A stretch of 64,000 nt of DNA from an uncultured Lachnospiraceae bacterium. GTDB taxonomy: Bacteria > Bacillota > Clostridia > Lachnospirales > Lachnospiraceae. Location of the stretch: assembly GCA_910583605.1 (NCBI GenBank), contig CAJTXN010000001.1, forward strand, positions 629,327 to 693,326, given 5' to 3'. The notes under the pieces were generated by a model. The model had not been told where the DNA came from and searched no databases. It saw only the letters and a program-made list of their open reading frames with translations. The position numbers were made by a program, and so were the translations under genes. This document shows positions 50,460 to 59,629 of the stretch, one piece after another. Each line of letters starts with the position of its first letter. Position 1 is the stretch's first letter.

Positions 50460-52169
50460 TTATTTTAAGATTACTATGGCATGCGGCGGAAGAACAATGG
50501 TATCGCCTACCTGATACGGCTGTTCTTCTCCGGTTGTCAATATTCCCTGAATACAGGTATAACCGTATACGCTTCTCGGCACTTCTGCATATGCCGTCTC
50601 TGTCGGGCTTGTATTGGCAAGCACAACTATTTTGCTTCCTTCATAGGTTTTTGTCATTGCACTGATCTTCTCATCCGTTACTTCACTGATATGGGCAACC
50701 TCTCCTCTGGCCAGTTCCGGGAAAATATTTCTCAGTTTCACGGACTGTTTCACATAACTCAGAATCGAGTTTTTATCTGCCAGCTGTTCTTCCACGGATG
50801 GGAAACGGTTGATGACCATGTTTTTATCCATGTTTATCGGACCATTACACTGGCCGGTTGTATCCGTAGAGGACCAAATCATCGGAGAACGCTTATTTTC
50901 ATCGGCTTCCACTCCTCCCAGACCGATTTCATCTCCATAATATATATAGGTGCTTCCATTGGAAATTCCCATCAGACCATGGGCAAACTTAATTTTATCT
51001 TCGTTAAATCCAAGATAATGAGCCGGCCGGTTCAGGTCGTGATTGCTTAAAAACAATGCCATTGCTCCGGTATCGGAATATTCCCTGACAGACTCCATGG
51101 ACTTGATCAGTGAATTTGTAAAATAATCACCGTTATAAGTTGCCGTATTGGTTCCCTGGGCAATCATGGTGTAGACACCGTCATGGCTGCTGTAACTGAA
51201 ATCAAATGCGCCATCGATTCCGCTCTCATAATAAGATGCATAATCTGCGGTCCATGTTTCTCCAACAATATAAGCTTCCGGATTCACACTCTTCACATAA
51301 CCGTTAAACCATTTTAATACTTCCACATTCTTCGCCGTATTTCCGGAAAAATATTCTTTTGCGGCATCCAGACGGAAACCGTCTGCACCCAGATCCAGCC
51401 AGTATTTAACGATGGCTTCAAATTCTGCCCTGACATCCGGATTATCCAGATTCAGATCCGGCATAGATTGGGAAAATACACCCTCATAATAATAATCGGA
51501 AGTTCCGACTTTATAATAATTGCCTCCCGGATTCTCCTTTACAAATGTATAGTAATTTACATATTTGCAATCCGCTGCATTGGGTTCCTGTCCTTCCGGA
51601 AGCTGTTCCAGATATTTTCTTGCCTCCTGAAACCATGGATGTCCAATGGAGGAATGATTCATCACAAGGTCAACAATGATCTTAATTCCTCTCTTATCAC
51701 ATTCTTCGGCCAGTTTTTTGAAATCCTCTGTTGTACCGTAGGCATTATCCACGGCACAATAGTCTGTTACATCATATTTATGATAAGACGGCGACGGACT
51801 GATGGGCATCAGCCAGATTCCGTTACAGCCTAAATCGGTATCCGTTTCCTGATTTCCATCGTTTATGTAATCCAACTTATCAATCACGCCCTGCAGATCA
51901 CCCATTCCGTCTCCATCACTGTCATAAAACGAACCGACAAAAATCTCATAAAAGCTCCTGTTGTTATCATCAATAACATTCTGCGTGGAAGCCAGATTTG
52001 CCTCAACTTCTTCACCTTCTAATTTAACAGTGGTTGCTTCTTCCGTAGTAGTCTCGGCTCCGGCCGTTCCCGAAGTTGTTTTATTGTCATCCGATTTCCC
52101 GCAGGCAGTAAAAATAAATGAGGTACACAGCGCAAAAGCAAACGTTTTGGCTAACAATTTTTTTCTCAT
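50460..52169 (-). CDS. GH13 alpha-amylase-family lipoprotein
   Basis: 569 residues. A lipoprotein signal with lipobox SFIFTAC anchors it by Cys22 to the outer face of the membrane. A Thr-rich spacer (GAETTTEEATT) follows. The GH13 barrel shows DLVMNHSS, GFRLDAAKE (nucleophile), AYIVGETWT (acid/base) and FLSNHDLNR. A short C-terminal beta domain closes it. It lacks starch-binding modules and probably cuts the oligosaccharides released by the large secreted amylase at 38-41 kb. It has its own promoter and is not attached to a sugar transporter here. Confidence 0.94.
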   Translation of the reverse strand: MRKKLLAKTFAFALCTSFIFTACGKSDDNKTTSGTAGAETTTEEATTVKLEGEEVEANLASTQNVIDDNNRSFYEIFVGSFYDSDGDGMGDLQGVIDKLDYINDGNQETDTDLGCNGIWLMPISPSPSYHKYDVTDYCAVDNAYGTTEDFKKLAEECDKRGIKIIVDLVMNHSSIGHPWFQEARKYLEQLPEGQEPNAADCKYVNYYTFVKENPGGNYYKVGTSDYYYEGVFSQSMPDLNLDNPDVRAEFEAIVKYWLDLGADGFRLDAAKEYFSGNTAKNVEVLKWFNGYVKSVNPEAYIVGETWTADYASYYESGIDGAFDFSYSSHDGVYTMIAQGTNTATYNGDYFTNSLIKSMESVREYSDTGAMALFLSNHDLNRPAHYLGFNEDKIKFAHGLMGISNGSTYIYYGDEIGLGGVEADENKRSPMIWSSTDTTGQCNGPINMDKNMVINRFPSVEEQLADKNSILSYVKQSVKLRNIFPELARGEVAHISEVTDEKISAMTKTYEGSKIVVLANTSPTETAYAEVPRSVYGYTCIQGILTTGEEQPYQVGDTIVLPPHAIVILK

Positions 52170-52204
52170 TTCAATCCTTCCTTTCGCATTGTATTTTCTA
52201 TCCT

Positions 52205-52233
52205 ATTATCCTATATTTCACATCATTATTCAA
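52205..52233 (-). promoter_or_regulatory. Sigma-A promoter of the lipoprotein amylase
   Basis: Minus strand: -35 TTGAAT (52233-52228), a 17-base spacer and -10 GATAAT (52210-52205). It overlaps the last codons of the preceding membrane-protein gene, which lacks a terminator, so read-through is possible. Confidence 0.6.
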
Positions 52234-52796
52234 GCATTATTCTGCATATATTTTTCTTTATAAGTAAAGGCGGAAGTTGTCATATATACCAGCAGCATCA
52301 GATTTACAACCATTTCAAATATCTGGAACGTCATGGCAAATTCCGAAACGGCAAAGGTAATGGCAACATACTGGCAGGCAGTGCATAATACTTTTACCAT
52401 CAGCAGGGTGTTGATTCTCTTTACCTGAAACCGCTGGTTCAATCCCTGTAAACCGGAGAGCAGCCTGATATACATATAGATTGCCAGAATTCCCAGTATA
52501 TCTGTAACAAGGGCAGCCGTCCATGCCGCATAAACACCAAGATCCGAAACAATACCATATAAATCCAGAAGACAGCAGATATAGGTAATGACAGCCGATA
52601 CAACGAACAGCAGGAGTCCCTGCTTAGCTGCTGCCTGAAAGTCCGGGGTTTCTCCATGCCGCTTCTGCATTCTCCAGACTCCATAGACCAGAATGGCATA
52701 ACCGATAAAATCCGGCAGTAAATCAAACTGTATATTTTCAACACCAAGCACCACATCAAAGAGAATAAAGATAAATGCCACAACAAATTTAATCAT
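52230..52796 (-). CDS. Polytopic membrane protein of unknown function in the ECF-transporter operon
   Basis: 188 residues with about six hydrophobic helices and almost no soluble part. No named family is recognised. The first helix (FVVAFIFILFDVVLG) is followed by FDLLPDFIGYAILVYGVWRM, a conserved-looking stretch with paired acidic and Tyr/Gly residues. It starts 7 bases after the S-component gene, so it is probably an operon member. Whether it belongs to the transporter or is an accessory such as a lipid or substrate-handling protein is unknown. Confidence 0.65.
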   Translation of the reverse strand: MIKFVVAFIFILFDVVLGVENIQFDLLPDFIGYAILVYGVWRMQKRHGETPDFQAAAKQGLLLFVVSAVITYICCLLDLYGIVSDLGVYAAWTAALVTDILGILAIYMYIRLLSGLQGLNQRFQVKRINTLLMVKVLCTACQYVAITFAVSEFAMTFQIFEMVVNLMLLVYMTTSAFTYKEKYMQNNA

Positions 52797-52803
52797 ATGA
52801 ACC

Positions 52804-53448
52804 TCATTTCCGCACAGATTGTGCTACATTTTCCGGACTTTCAAGTCCAAATTTCTTTCTCACACGCATTAATTTCCTGCCAACGGGTTTTCTCAAAACC
52901 ATCATAAAAATAACATTGGAGCCTGCATATATAACGGTAAACGGCAGTGACGTCAGCAGCGCCGTTAAATATCTGGAGCCGTTCAGATATCCGTCGATCC
53001 ACAACACCGTATAGATATCCATTAGCAGAGAGTAAACGGCTCCGGCAGCAGCCGAATACAGGTACAGGCCAGACCGGTGGTTCCGCAGGAACCCGGAGCC
53101 GATACCGGCGATTCCTCCGATGATTCCCCAGACCATCATCTGAAACGGTGTCCATGCACCCTGTCCAAAGTAAATATTCGAAATCAATGCTGTCAGGGAA
53201 CCGGTTAAAAATCCTGCCTCTTTTCCAAAATATATGCCTGAAATGATAACCACTGCCGTTACCGGTTTAAAGCCGGGCAGTACTGCAAATATCAGTCTGC
53301 CGGTAACGGAAAGTGCGGTTAAAACGCTTATAACCACCAACAGTCTGAAATCCTGTTTCTTTTTTTCCAGCATCACAAAAAACTGCCGAAATGCAAGCAT
53401 CAGTATTACCATTACGATTCCATAAACCACTGCCAGATGAAATCTCAT
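52804..53448 (-). CDS. ECF transporter S component (vitamin-binding), CbrT-like
   Basis: 214 residues, about six membrane helices. S components bind the vitamin in the membrane and dock to the EcfT/EcfA module. The stretch GRLIFAVLPGFKPVTAVVII, then GFLTGSLTALISN and FGQGAWTPFQM, is the recognised pattern of the PF12822-type S component, often associated with cobalamin or cobinamide; the substrate is not provable from sequence. The start overlaps the stop of the ABC ATPase gene by four bases (ATGA). The adjoining DUF4430 protein supports a corrinoid substrate. Confidence 0.85.
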   Translation of the reverse strand: MRFHLAVVYGIVMVILMLAFRQFFVMLEKKKQDFRLLVVISVLTALSVTGRLIFAVLPGFKPVTAVVIISGIYFGKEAGFLTGSLTALISNIYFGQGAWTPFQMMVWGIIGGIAGIGSGFLRNHRSGLYLYSAAAGAVYSLLMDIYTVLWIDGYLNGSRYLTALLTSLPFTVIYAGSNVIFMMVLRKPVGRKLMRVRKKFGLESPENVAQSVRK

Positions 53449-55130
53449 GTTCCCACTTCCTTATACTTCTCATAGTAATTCAGCAGCTCATCTGCCTGAG
53501 AAACGGTAATCCTTTTTCCTGCTGCCTTTCTCAGAATCCGGCCGGTATAAGTAGTGAAATAAGTATTATGCTCAAAAAATTCCACCGGTTCAGATGTGCC
53601 GAATATCTCACCATCAAAAATCATGGAACAGTAATCCCCGTATTCCGCTGCAAATTCTATATCATGGGTCACCATCAAAATCGTTTTTCCCTGAGAAAGC
53701 AAATCCTTCAACACCTGTCCGAATTCTTCTTTAGATACTGCATCCATTCCTTTTGTCGGTTCATCCAGTAAAATAATTTCCGCCCGGGATAATAATATCT
53801 TCATCAAAGCTGCCTTTTGTATTTCCCCGCCGCTCAAATCATAGGGATGCATATGGTACAGGTTCCCAAGTCCCAGCCGTCCTTCATATTGTTTAATCAG
53901 TTCTTCCGTCTCCTGCTTTGTCCTGCCGTTTTGATATCCTGTATCCAGAAAATCCTCATAAACCGTTTCTTTCAAAAACATAAACTGCGGTGTCTGACAC
54001 ATATAAGCGACACTCTGTCTGTCCATATGCCCCCGGTACGGCTTATATAGTCCGCCGATTACCGAAAGCAGTGTGGATTTTCCTGAACCGTTCCCTCCCA
54101 GAAGACAGTGAAGGGTATTCTGCAGTACGGTCAGTCCGGCCCCCCGTAATATATCTTTGCCGTTTTTTTCATAGCGGAACCATATATTTTTAAACTGCAA
54201 TCCTGCCAGAGTTTTCGTTTTTATCCGAGAACCCTTCGTTCTGACAGCTTTATGATTCCCGGATAAATCTTCATCCAGTTTCTTAAGAAGTTCCATATTA
54301 TAATGGCTGTTCAGATACCGGACCGCTTCTTTGACATTCAGCGGACATGCCCCCGCCGTGCTTCTGTCAGCAAACAGCCGGACTGCCGAAGGCAGTGCTT
54401 TTATCATGCCGTATCCGGAATTCCCCTGTTTCAAAACATCGTATAACTCTTCCGGTTTCTCATCCGCAATCAGATTTCCGTCTTCCAGAACCAGTACCCG
54501 GTCCGCCAGTGAGAAAATATCCTCCAGATTATGTTCTGCCATCAGAATGGTAATTCCGTAAGTCTCAGATAATTTCCGAATCATATTGATAAATTCTTCT
54601 GCCGCAATCCGGTCCAGTTTCGAAACCGGCTCGTCCAGCAGCACCACCAAAGGCTCCGTTACCAGTACCGCCGCCAGATTCACCAGCTGTTTCTGACCGC
54701 CGGACAACTCCTCTGCTTTTTTATGAAATAACTCTTCAATGCCAAAGGAAATGGCTGTCTCACTGACTTTCATCCGGATATGGTTATTATCATATTGAAA
54801 ATTCTCAAGCCCGAATGCCAGTTCACTGTATACCTTCTCCGTAACCAATGCTCCCTCTGTGTTCTGAGCTACATATCCGATATATTTTGCCGACTCCAGG
54901 TAAGACAGCTCTTCTGCCGGTTTCCCCTGAAACAGAATCTCCCCCTGTCGGTTTCCTGCCGGTGCCACTTCTTTTTTCAACAATTTTAATAATGTTGATT
55001 TTCCGCATCCGGATGCTCCGCAGAGAATTACAAATTCTCCGGCATTGATGCTGAAATTCAATCGGTTTAATGCCATTTTGTCGGAATCCGGATATTGAAA
55101 ACTCAAATCCCTGACCTGTAATAGTTCCAT
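53445..55130 (-). CDS. ECF transporter energy-coupling ATPase, two ABC domains fused
   Basis: 561 residues, two complete ABC domains in one chain (EcfA and EcfA' fused). Domain 1: Walker A GASGCGKSTLL, signature LSGGQKQLVNLA, Walker B VVLLDEPVSKLD. Domain 2: GGNGSGKSTLL, LSGGEIQKAALM, IILLDEPTKGMD. A linker around residues 240-300 contains NSHYNMELLKKL. It drives uptake together with the EcfT and S proteins encoded on either side. It overlaps the end of the EcfT gene by 28 bases. Confidence 0.95.
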   Translation of the reverse strand: MELLQVRDLSFQYPDSDKMALNRLNFSINAGEFVILCGASGCGKSTLLKLLKKEVAPAGNRQGEILFQGKPAEELSYLESAKYIGYVAQNTEGALVTEKVYSELAFGLENFQYDNNHIRMKVSETAISFGIEELFHKKAEELSGGQKQLVNLAAVLVTEPLVVLLDEPVSKLDRIAAEEFINMIRKLSETYGITILMAEHNLEDIFSLADRVLVLEDGNLIADEKPEELYDVLKQGNSGYGMIKALPSAVRLFADRSTAGACPLNVKEAVRYLNSHYNMELLKKLDEDLSGNHKAVRTKGSRIKTKTLAGLQFKNIWFRYEKNGKDILRGAGLTVLQNTLHCLLGGNGSGKSTLLSVIGGLYKPYRGHMDRQSVAYMCQTPQFMFLKETVYEDFLDTGYQNGRTKQETEELIKQYEGRLGLGNLYHMHPYDLSGGEIQKAALMKILLSRAEIILLDEPTKGMDAVSKEEFGQVLKDLLSQGKTILMVTHDIEFAAEYGDYCSMIFDGEIFGTSEPVEFFEHNTYFTTYTGRILRKAAGKRITVSQADELLNYYEKYKEVGT

Positions 55131-55978
55131 ATTATTTTTTCCTTTATCTCAAATATCCAGGGGATGCCTGCCGCTCCGCCGCATAAACAATAAATCAATA
55201 TATTTCTGATATTCCGTTCCGGCCATCGGAACACCGGATAAAAAGTAACATTCATACCTGAATCTTTCCATAATGCCAAAATCAAAATACCTGCCGTCAG
55301 AAAAACGGACAAAAAAACGGCATCCCGCAGAGAAAACCGGTATATGGAATAGGAGGTACGCTTCCGTATGCCGTATCCTCTGGACTTCATGGAATCCGCC
55401 GTATCCAGGGCATTTTCAAATGACCATGTCATAACAATGGAAAAAGTTTTCATTCCCAGTAACAGTTTATCCATATAAGAAGGTCTGTTTTTTTTCATAT
55501 TAATTTTCTGATACGCATATATTTCAGATGCTTTTCGTTTAAACAAGGGAATAAAACGCATACTCATGGATATGACCAATGCCAGATGTGGCATGACCCT
55601 GCCCGACACATAGATAAATTTATCACTGCTTATAACCTGATTCAGACAGCTGCCCCAGAGCATCATGGACGATAACAGCAGTCCGATATATCCCCCATAT
55701 ATTGCCGATTCCAGCGTGACCGCCTTTCCGTTCATAAAAAAAAGAATCGTCACGCCATTGTGGGATATCATCGGATTGATACATGCCATCCCGCAGATCA
55801 GTATAAGAATCCCTGTAATTATCTTACAGATTTCTGTTTTTTTTCTGTGACAGCTTAAAAACAGTATAGAAAAAAGAATCCACAATGCCAGTATAACCGG
55901 ATTATCACAAAACAAAAGCAGTACCAGTATCCCGGTAAAATATATAACGTTAATGAGTGGATGGTAGGATTCAAACAT
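55103..55978 (-). CDS. ECF transporter transmembrane coupling protein EcfT
   Basis: 291 residues with about seven helices. The coupling helices of EcfT carry A-R-G-type motifs that contact the ATPase; here SMKSRGYGIRKR is seen near residue 195. Conserved SMSMRFIPLFKRKASEI precedes it. The gene begins one base after the DUF4430 gene and overlaps the fused ATPase gene. Together with the S component and the ATPase it completes an uptake unit. Confidence 0.93.
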   Translation of the reverse strand: MFESYHPLINVIYFTGILVLLLFCDNPVILALWILFSILFLSCHRKKTEICKIITGILILICGMACINPMISHNGVTILFFMNGKAVTLESAIYGGYIGLLLSSMMLWGSCLNQVISSDKFIYVSGRVMPHLALVISMSMRFIPLFKRKASEIYAYQKINMKKNRPSYMDKLLLGMKTFSIVMTWSFENALDTADSMKSRGYGIRKRTSYSIYRFSLRDAVFLSVFLTAGILILALWKDSGMNVTFYPVFRWPERNIRNILIYCLCGGAAGIPWIFEIKEKIIWNYYRSGI

Positions 55979-55979
55979 A

Positions 55980-56924
55980 TCAGCTTCCTCTTAAATCATT
56001 GCCGCCGTCACAGCTGAACCGCCATTGTACAAAATCTCCATCCTCCAGCTTTTTACTGCTGCATCCCACACCGGCCCACTCTCCGTTGACCATGTACATC
56101 CAGCCGGAGCTGCTTCCGCAGGCTTTCTCATAGATATACTGAATTCCTTTGACATAAACGGTATTGTAAATACTGGCGGACTCTCCCTGATAATCCAGTT
56201 GAATCTGATTTGCCCTTGCTGTCATCTTAAGCAGATCAAATACCGTGCTTCCGGCACTGATCTGATATCCGGTTTTATCTAATATCTTTCCGTTTCCAAT
56301 ATAATCAGCCAGAATATCTCCGTCTTTTAAATCATCCATATGCTCTAAAATATTCATACAGTCAATACTGATATATACTGTAATAACATCCGGTTCCGTC
56401 TCCTCCTGCCCGGACTCTTTTGTGGTTGTTACGGCTTCTGTAGTCTCCAAAACCGGAGGCTGTGTAACCTCTGAGGAATCCGTCCGGAACCGGGTATCGG
56501 TTTCAGACGTCTGTTTTGTCTCCCCATCAGCTATGGAATTTTTCTCCGGAGAAGTCTCTTCTGTTTTTTCCGATGTTGCAGAAGCTTCCTGTTCGGTACC
56601 CGGTTCTTCTGCCGGAACTTCCGTATTTTCCGGAACATCCACAGATACTTCCGTATTCAATGGCGCTCTATCAGTCTCCGCCGACTCACTGTTTATATCT
56701 GATACTTTTTTATTCTGATAAACCGTTGTTTCTCCCTTTGTTCCGGAAGCCGCCTCTTCCACGGTTTTCAGCGTAACATCATAATACTCTTCCTTGCTTT
56801 GAAAATCATTGAACAGAAAAAAACATACGACTCCTGCAAGAATCAGACATGCCGCTGCAATTTCCTTATGATTTCTAATGCCTTCCATTAATTTATCTTT
56901 TATCTTCAAAATCTGGTCTTTCAT
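55980..56924 (-). CDS. Membrane-anchored DUF4430 (transcobalamin-like) surface protein
   Basis: 314 residues. Residues about 19-38 form a membrane anchor (KEIAAACLILAGVVCFFLF). A long Glu/Thr/Ser-rich linker (about 45-175) carries the protein out through the wall. The C-terminal ~125 residues form a DUF4430 domain: ISIDCMNILEHMDDLKDGDIL, a central SAGSTVFDLLKM and the closing SGWMYMVNGEWAGVG. The domain resembles the C-terminal corrinoid-binding part of transcobalamin. As the first gene of the ECF operon it probably captures the vitamin outside the cell. The SD is GGAG nine bases before the ATG. Confidence 0.88.
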   Translation of the reverse strand: MKDQILKIKDKLMEGIRNHKEIAAACLILAGVVCFFLFNDFQSKEEYYDVTLKTVEEAASGTKGETTVYQNKKVSDINSESAETDRAPLNTEVSVDVPENTEVPAEEPGTEQEASATSEKTEETSPEKNSIADGETKQTSETDTRFRTDSSEVTQPPVLETTEAVTTTKESGQEETEPDVITVYISIDCMNILEHMDDLKDGDILADYIGNGKILDKTGYQISAGSTVFDLLKMTARANQIQLDYQGESASIYNTVYVKGIQYIYEKACGSSSGWMYMVNGEWAGVGCSSKKLEDGDFVQWRFSCDGGNDLRGS

Positions 56925-56976
56925 AACCGTTCACTCCGACCTTGGTTTTCCTCTGCATATCCGTGCAGGCTTCACT

Positions 56977-57005
56977 ATTATACAAAAAAAACCGTCATAA
57001 AACAA
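56977..57005 (-). promoter_or_regulatory. Sigma-A promoter of the ECF operon, overlapping a terminator
   Basis: Minus strand: -35 TTGTTT (57005-57000), a 17-base spacer and perfect -10 TATAAT (56982-56977). The -35 lies in the hairpin of the upstream gene's terminator (56991-57027). No vitamin riboswitch fits in the ~50-base leader. Confidence 0.6.
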
Positions 57006-57027
57006 CCGGTTTTTGTTTTATGACGGT
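56991..57027 (-). terminator. Rho-independent terminator of the BI-1/YccA gene
   Basis: accgtcataaaac (56991-57003) pairs perfectly with gttttatgacggt (57015-57027). On the minus strand a run of T follows. Confidence 0.88.
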
Positions 57028-57049
57028 AATGATGTATATTCCTTTTCTG

Positions 57050-57853
57050 TCAGTTTTTACTCTTTCCCATGATTGCAAGTAAACGAAGAAACAGATTGAT
57101 CAGATCCAGATACAATTCCATTGCAAAATAAACTGCTAACGAATTGGCATTGCCAGTAGTTGCCTGAAGAGAATGTTTCTTTAACTTCTGGACATCATAT
57201 GCTGTTAATCCTACAAACACAAGAACACCGATATAATTCATCATCATATCCAGTCCAGTACTGCGGAATATTAATGCATTAAATAAAGTTACCACCAGCA
57301 TTCCGATCAAAGCCATAAGAGCAATGGCACCAAAGGATGTCAGATCTCTCTTGGTTGTAAATCCAAAGATGGCCATAACCGCAAATACAACTGCTGCCAG
57401 AACAAATATCTGCTGGATAGAACCGATTTCATATGCAAGAAAGATAACGGACAATGTCATACCGTTGATAATACAATATGCTGCAAATAAAACACCCGCT
57501 ACTATGGCATTATTCTTTTTAATACAATACGATGCACCGATGACCACAGCAAACTCTATAATAAAGAAAAGCATTACATTCTCAAGCATTGCTTTAAACA
57601 TAGATTGATTTGTTAATGTAATATATGCTGTAACCGCCGTAACCACTAATGCGATCACCATGATCATAAAAGATTTTGCTATTGTGTTGGTCGCAAGTTC
57701 TGTTCTGTTCACACTGTCATATATGCTTCCGGAATATGCACCTGAACTTCCCTGTCCCGGGTAGGAATAATTCATGGAATCATTTGTTCCAAATTCCGAA
57801 TACTGCATATTATCCTGATTGAACTGATTATAATCATCATTATAATTTGCCAT
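57050..57853 (-). CDS. Bax inhibitor-1/YccA family membrane protein
   Basis: 267 residues. A hydrophilic Asn/Gln/Tyr-rich cytosolic N-terminus (~60 residues) is followed by seven membrane helices. Typical blocks: NTIAKSFMIMVIALVVTAVTAY, MTLSVIFLAYEIGSI, FGFTTKRDLTSFG, MNYIGVLVFVGLTAYDVQKLK and the end helix (ALYLDLINLFLRLLAIMG-like). Family members (TMBIM) include calcium-leak proteins and partners of FtsH. It is a single gene with its own promoter and terminator. Confidence 0.94.
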   Translation of the reverse strand: MANYNDDYNQFNQDNMQYSEFGTNDSMNYSYPGQGSSGAYSGSIYDSVNRTELATNTIAKSFMIMVIALVVTAVTAYITLTNQSMFKAMLENVMLFFIIEFAVVIGASYCIKKNNAIVAGVLFAAYCIINGMTLSVIFLAYEIGSIQQIFVLAAVVFAVMAIFGFTTKRDLTSFGAIALMALIGMLVVTLFNALIFRSTGLDMMMNYIGVLVFVGLTAYDVQKLKKHSLQATTGNANSLAVYFAMELYLDLINLFLRLLAIMGKSKN

Positions 57854-57919
57854 TTCTACCTCTTTTCTGCCTGCTTCTTACAGGACTTCTTAATCTCTGT
57901 GAACTATGTTCATTCTTAT

Positions 57920-57948
57920 ACTATATCACTATAATAATTTTTCGTCAA
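57920..57948 (-). promoter_or_regulatory. Sigma-A promoter of the BI-1/YccA gene
   Basis: Minus strand: -35 TTGACG (57948-57943), a 17-base spacer and -10 TATAGT (57925-57920), about 65 bases before the start codon. The stretch from here to 58040 shows nothing else. Confidence 0.65.
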
Positions 57949-58040
57949 TTATGCAAATCAAAAAATTTGAATTCGTGTAGATTGTCCGGGAAGGGATTGG
58001 TATTTATCAGCGACATAGTCTGCTTAATTTATGTTTTATA

Positions 58041-59594
58041 TTATAGCAACGGGGCAATCATACGCAGAAGCGAATCAAACAGATTTCCGAAATATCCCTG
58101 TCTGGTGTCCGTTAAATATATTTCTCTGGAAACTTCAAAAGTATCCAGACAATCCTGCTTCAGTTTTTGAATCGCCTGTGTATTGTATAAAAAGGTTCCG
58201 CATTCAAAATGCAGATACAGACTTCGAAAATCCATATTAATGGTTCCCACCACACCGAATTTATCATCACAAACATAACTCTTGGCATGTATAAATCCCG
58301 GTGTATATTCATAAATCCGCACCCCGGATTTTAACAGCGGCGGATAATTGGATTTTGTTAAACGGTTGACAATTTTTTTATCGGCAATTCCCGGAGTTAC
58401 AATTCTCACATCCACTCCCCGTTTGGCGGCAAGACAAAGAGCCGTTTTCATTTCATTGTCTATTACCATATATGGTGTAAAGATATATACATAATCCAAT
58501 GCCTGATTGATTAATTCTATATATACATTTTCGGCAACAGGCTCGTCCTCCAATGGTGTATCACAGAAAGGCTGTACAAATCCGTCTGTCCTGTCATAAT
58601 CCGGAAGTTCCTCCAAATGCGGCCGATAATTATTTATATCCGTATCATCCTGTTTGTAGGCTCTCCATGCTTCCAAAAACATCACTGTAAAATTCCATAC
58701 GGCGGGACCTTTTACCATAACTCCGGTATCCTTCCAGTGACCATACTGGGAACCGATGTTGATATATTCATCCGACAGATTGATTCCTCCGTTAAAGGCC
58801 GTATGTCCGTCAATTACCATTATTTTTCTATGGTCTCTGTTATTCATTACAAACGATAAAAACGGAACCAGAGGATTAAATGCCACGCACTGAATATTAC
58901 TTCCCATGTTCTCTATAAAATCCTGATAGCCCGGCGGCAGAAGCGCCACACAGCCAATATCGTCATACATGATACGGACTTCTACCCCCTGCTCTGCCTT
59001 CCGTACCAGAATCTCCAGTATCGTATCCCACATTGTACCTTCATTCATTATAAAATATTCCAGAAAGATAAAATGCTTTGCCTGTTCCAACTCTTCACAC
59101 ATCCGTTGAAACATTACTTCTCCCAGTTCAAAATATTCCGTGCAGTAATTCTGATATACCGGATAATCACTGGTATTCCGGATATAGTCAGATGTCATTG
59201 CAGCCCGGTTATTCTGCTGCCTGAATTCTTCAAGGGCAATTTCATCAATTACAATATCTTTCCGGAATTCATCATGAAAACTCTTCATTTTTTTCCGCAG
59301 AAATTTAGACGGCTTTTTATCTCCAAAGCAAAAATAAAACAGTCCCCCGAAAACAGGAAGCAGCAGAATCAGAATGATCCAGCCGATTTTAAATTCCGGA
59401 TTCAAATCTTTGGAAATCACATATAACACCATCAATGCACTGATCAGCGCAAATGCGGCGCTGATTGCCGCCGAATATTCCGTCAGCCGGAATATGGATA
59501 CAGCAAGCCATCCAACCTGCAGCAGAATTAAGATAACTGTCAGAAAAATTCTGTTGCATATTCTGTAAAACTTTTTTTTCACCCTTCTCTTCAT
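58041..59594 (-). CDS. cls: Cardiolipin synthase (phospholipase D family)
   Basis: 517 residues from the ATG at 59594. The frame is open for 20 more codons, which would overlap the MATE gene's end. Three N-terminal membrane helices are followed by two PLD halves: HRKIMVIDGHTAFNGG and HAKSYVCDDKFGVVGTINMDFRS, each with the HxKxxxxD catalytic set. It joins two phosphatidylglycerols into cardiolipin, downstream of CdsA in the same lipid pathway. The upstream MATE gene ends 35 bases before it, without a clear terminator. Confidence 0.95.
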   Translation of the reverse strand: MKRRVKKKFYRICNRIFLTVILILLQVGWLAVSIFRLTEYSAAISAAFALISALMVLYVISKDLNPEFKIGWIILILLLPVFGGLFYFCFGDKKPSKFLRKKMKSFHDEFRKDIVIDEIALEEFRQQNNRAAMTSDYIRNTSDYPVYQNYCTEYFELGEVMFQRMCEELEQAKHFIFLEYFIMNEGTMWDTILEILVRKAEQGVEVRIMYDDIGCVALLPPGYQDFIENMGSNIQCVAFNPLVPFLSFVMNNRDHRKIMVIDGHTAFNGGINLSDEYINIGSQYGHWKDTGVMVKGPAVWNFTVMFLEAWRAYKQDDTDINNYRPHLEELPDYDRTDGFVQPFCDTPLEDEPVAENVYIELINQALDYVYIFTPYMVIDNEMKTALCLAAKRGVDVRIVTPGIADKKIVNRLTKSNYPPLLKSGVRIYEYTPGFIHAKSYVCDDKFGVVGTINMDFRSLYLHFECGTFLYNTQAIQKLKQDCLDTFEVSREIYLTDTRQGYFGNLFDSLLRMIAPLL

Positions 59595-59629
59595 TGTTTT
59601 TCCGAATATCCTTTCGTAATAATTTAAAT

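Noticed and set aside
56925..57049. Cobalamin riboswitch ahead of the ECF operon
   Set aside because: The gap is occupied by a terminator and a promoter; the ~50-base leader lacks a B12-box and the space for the aptamer.
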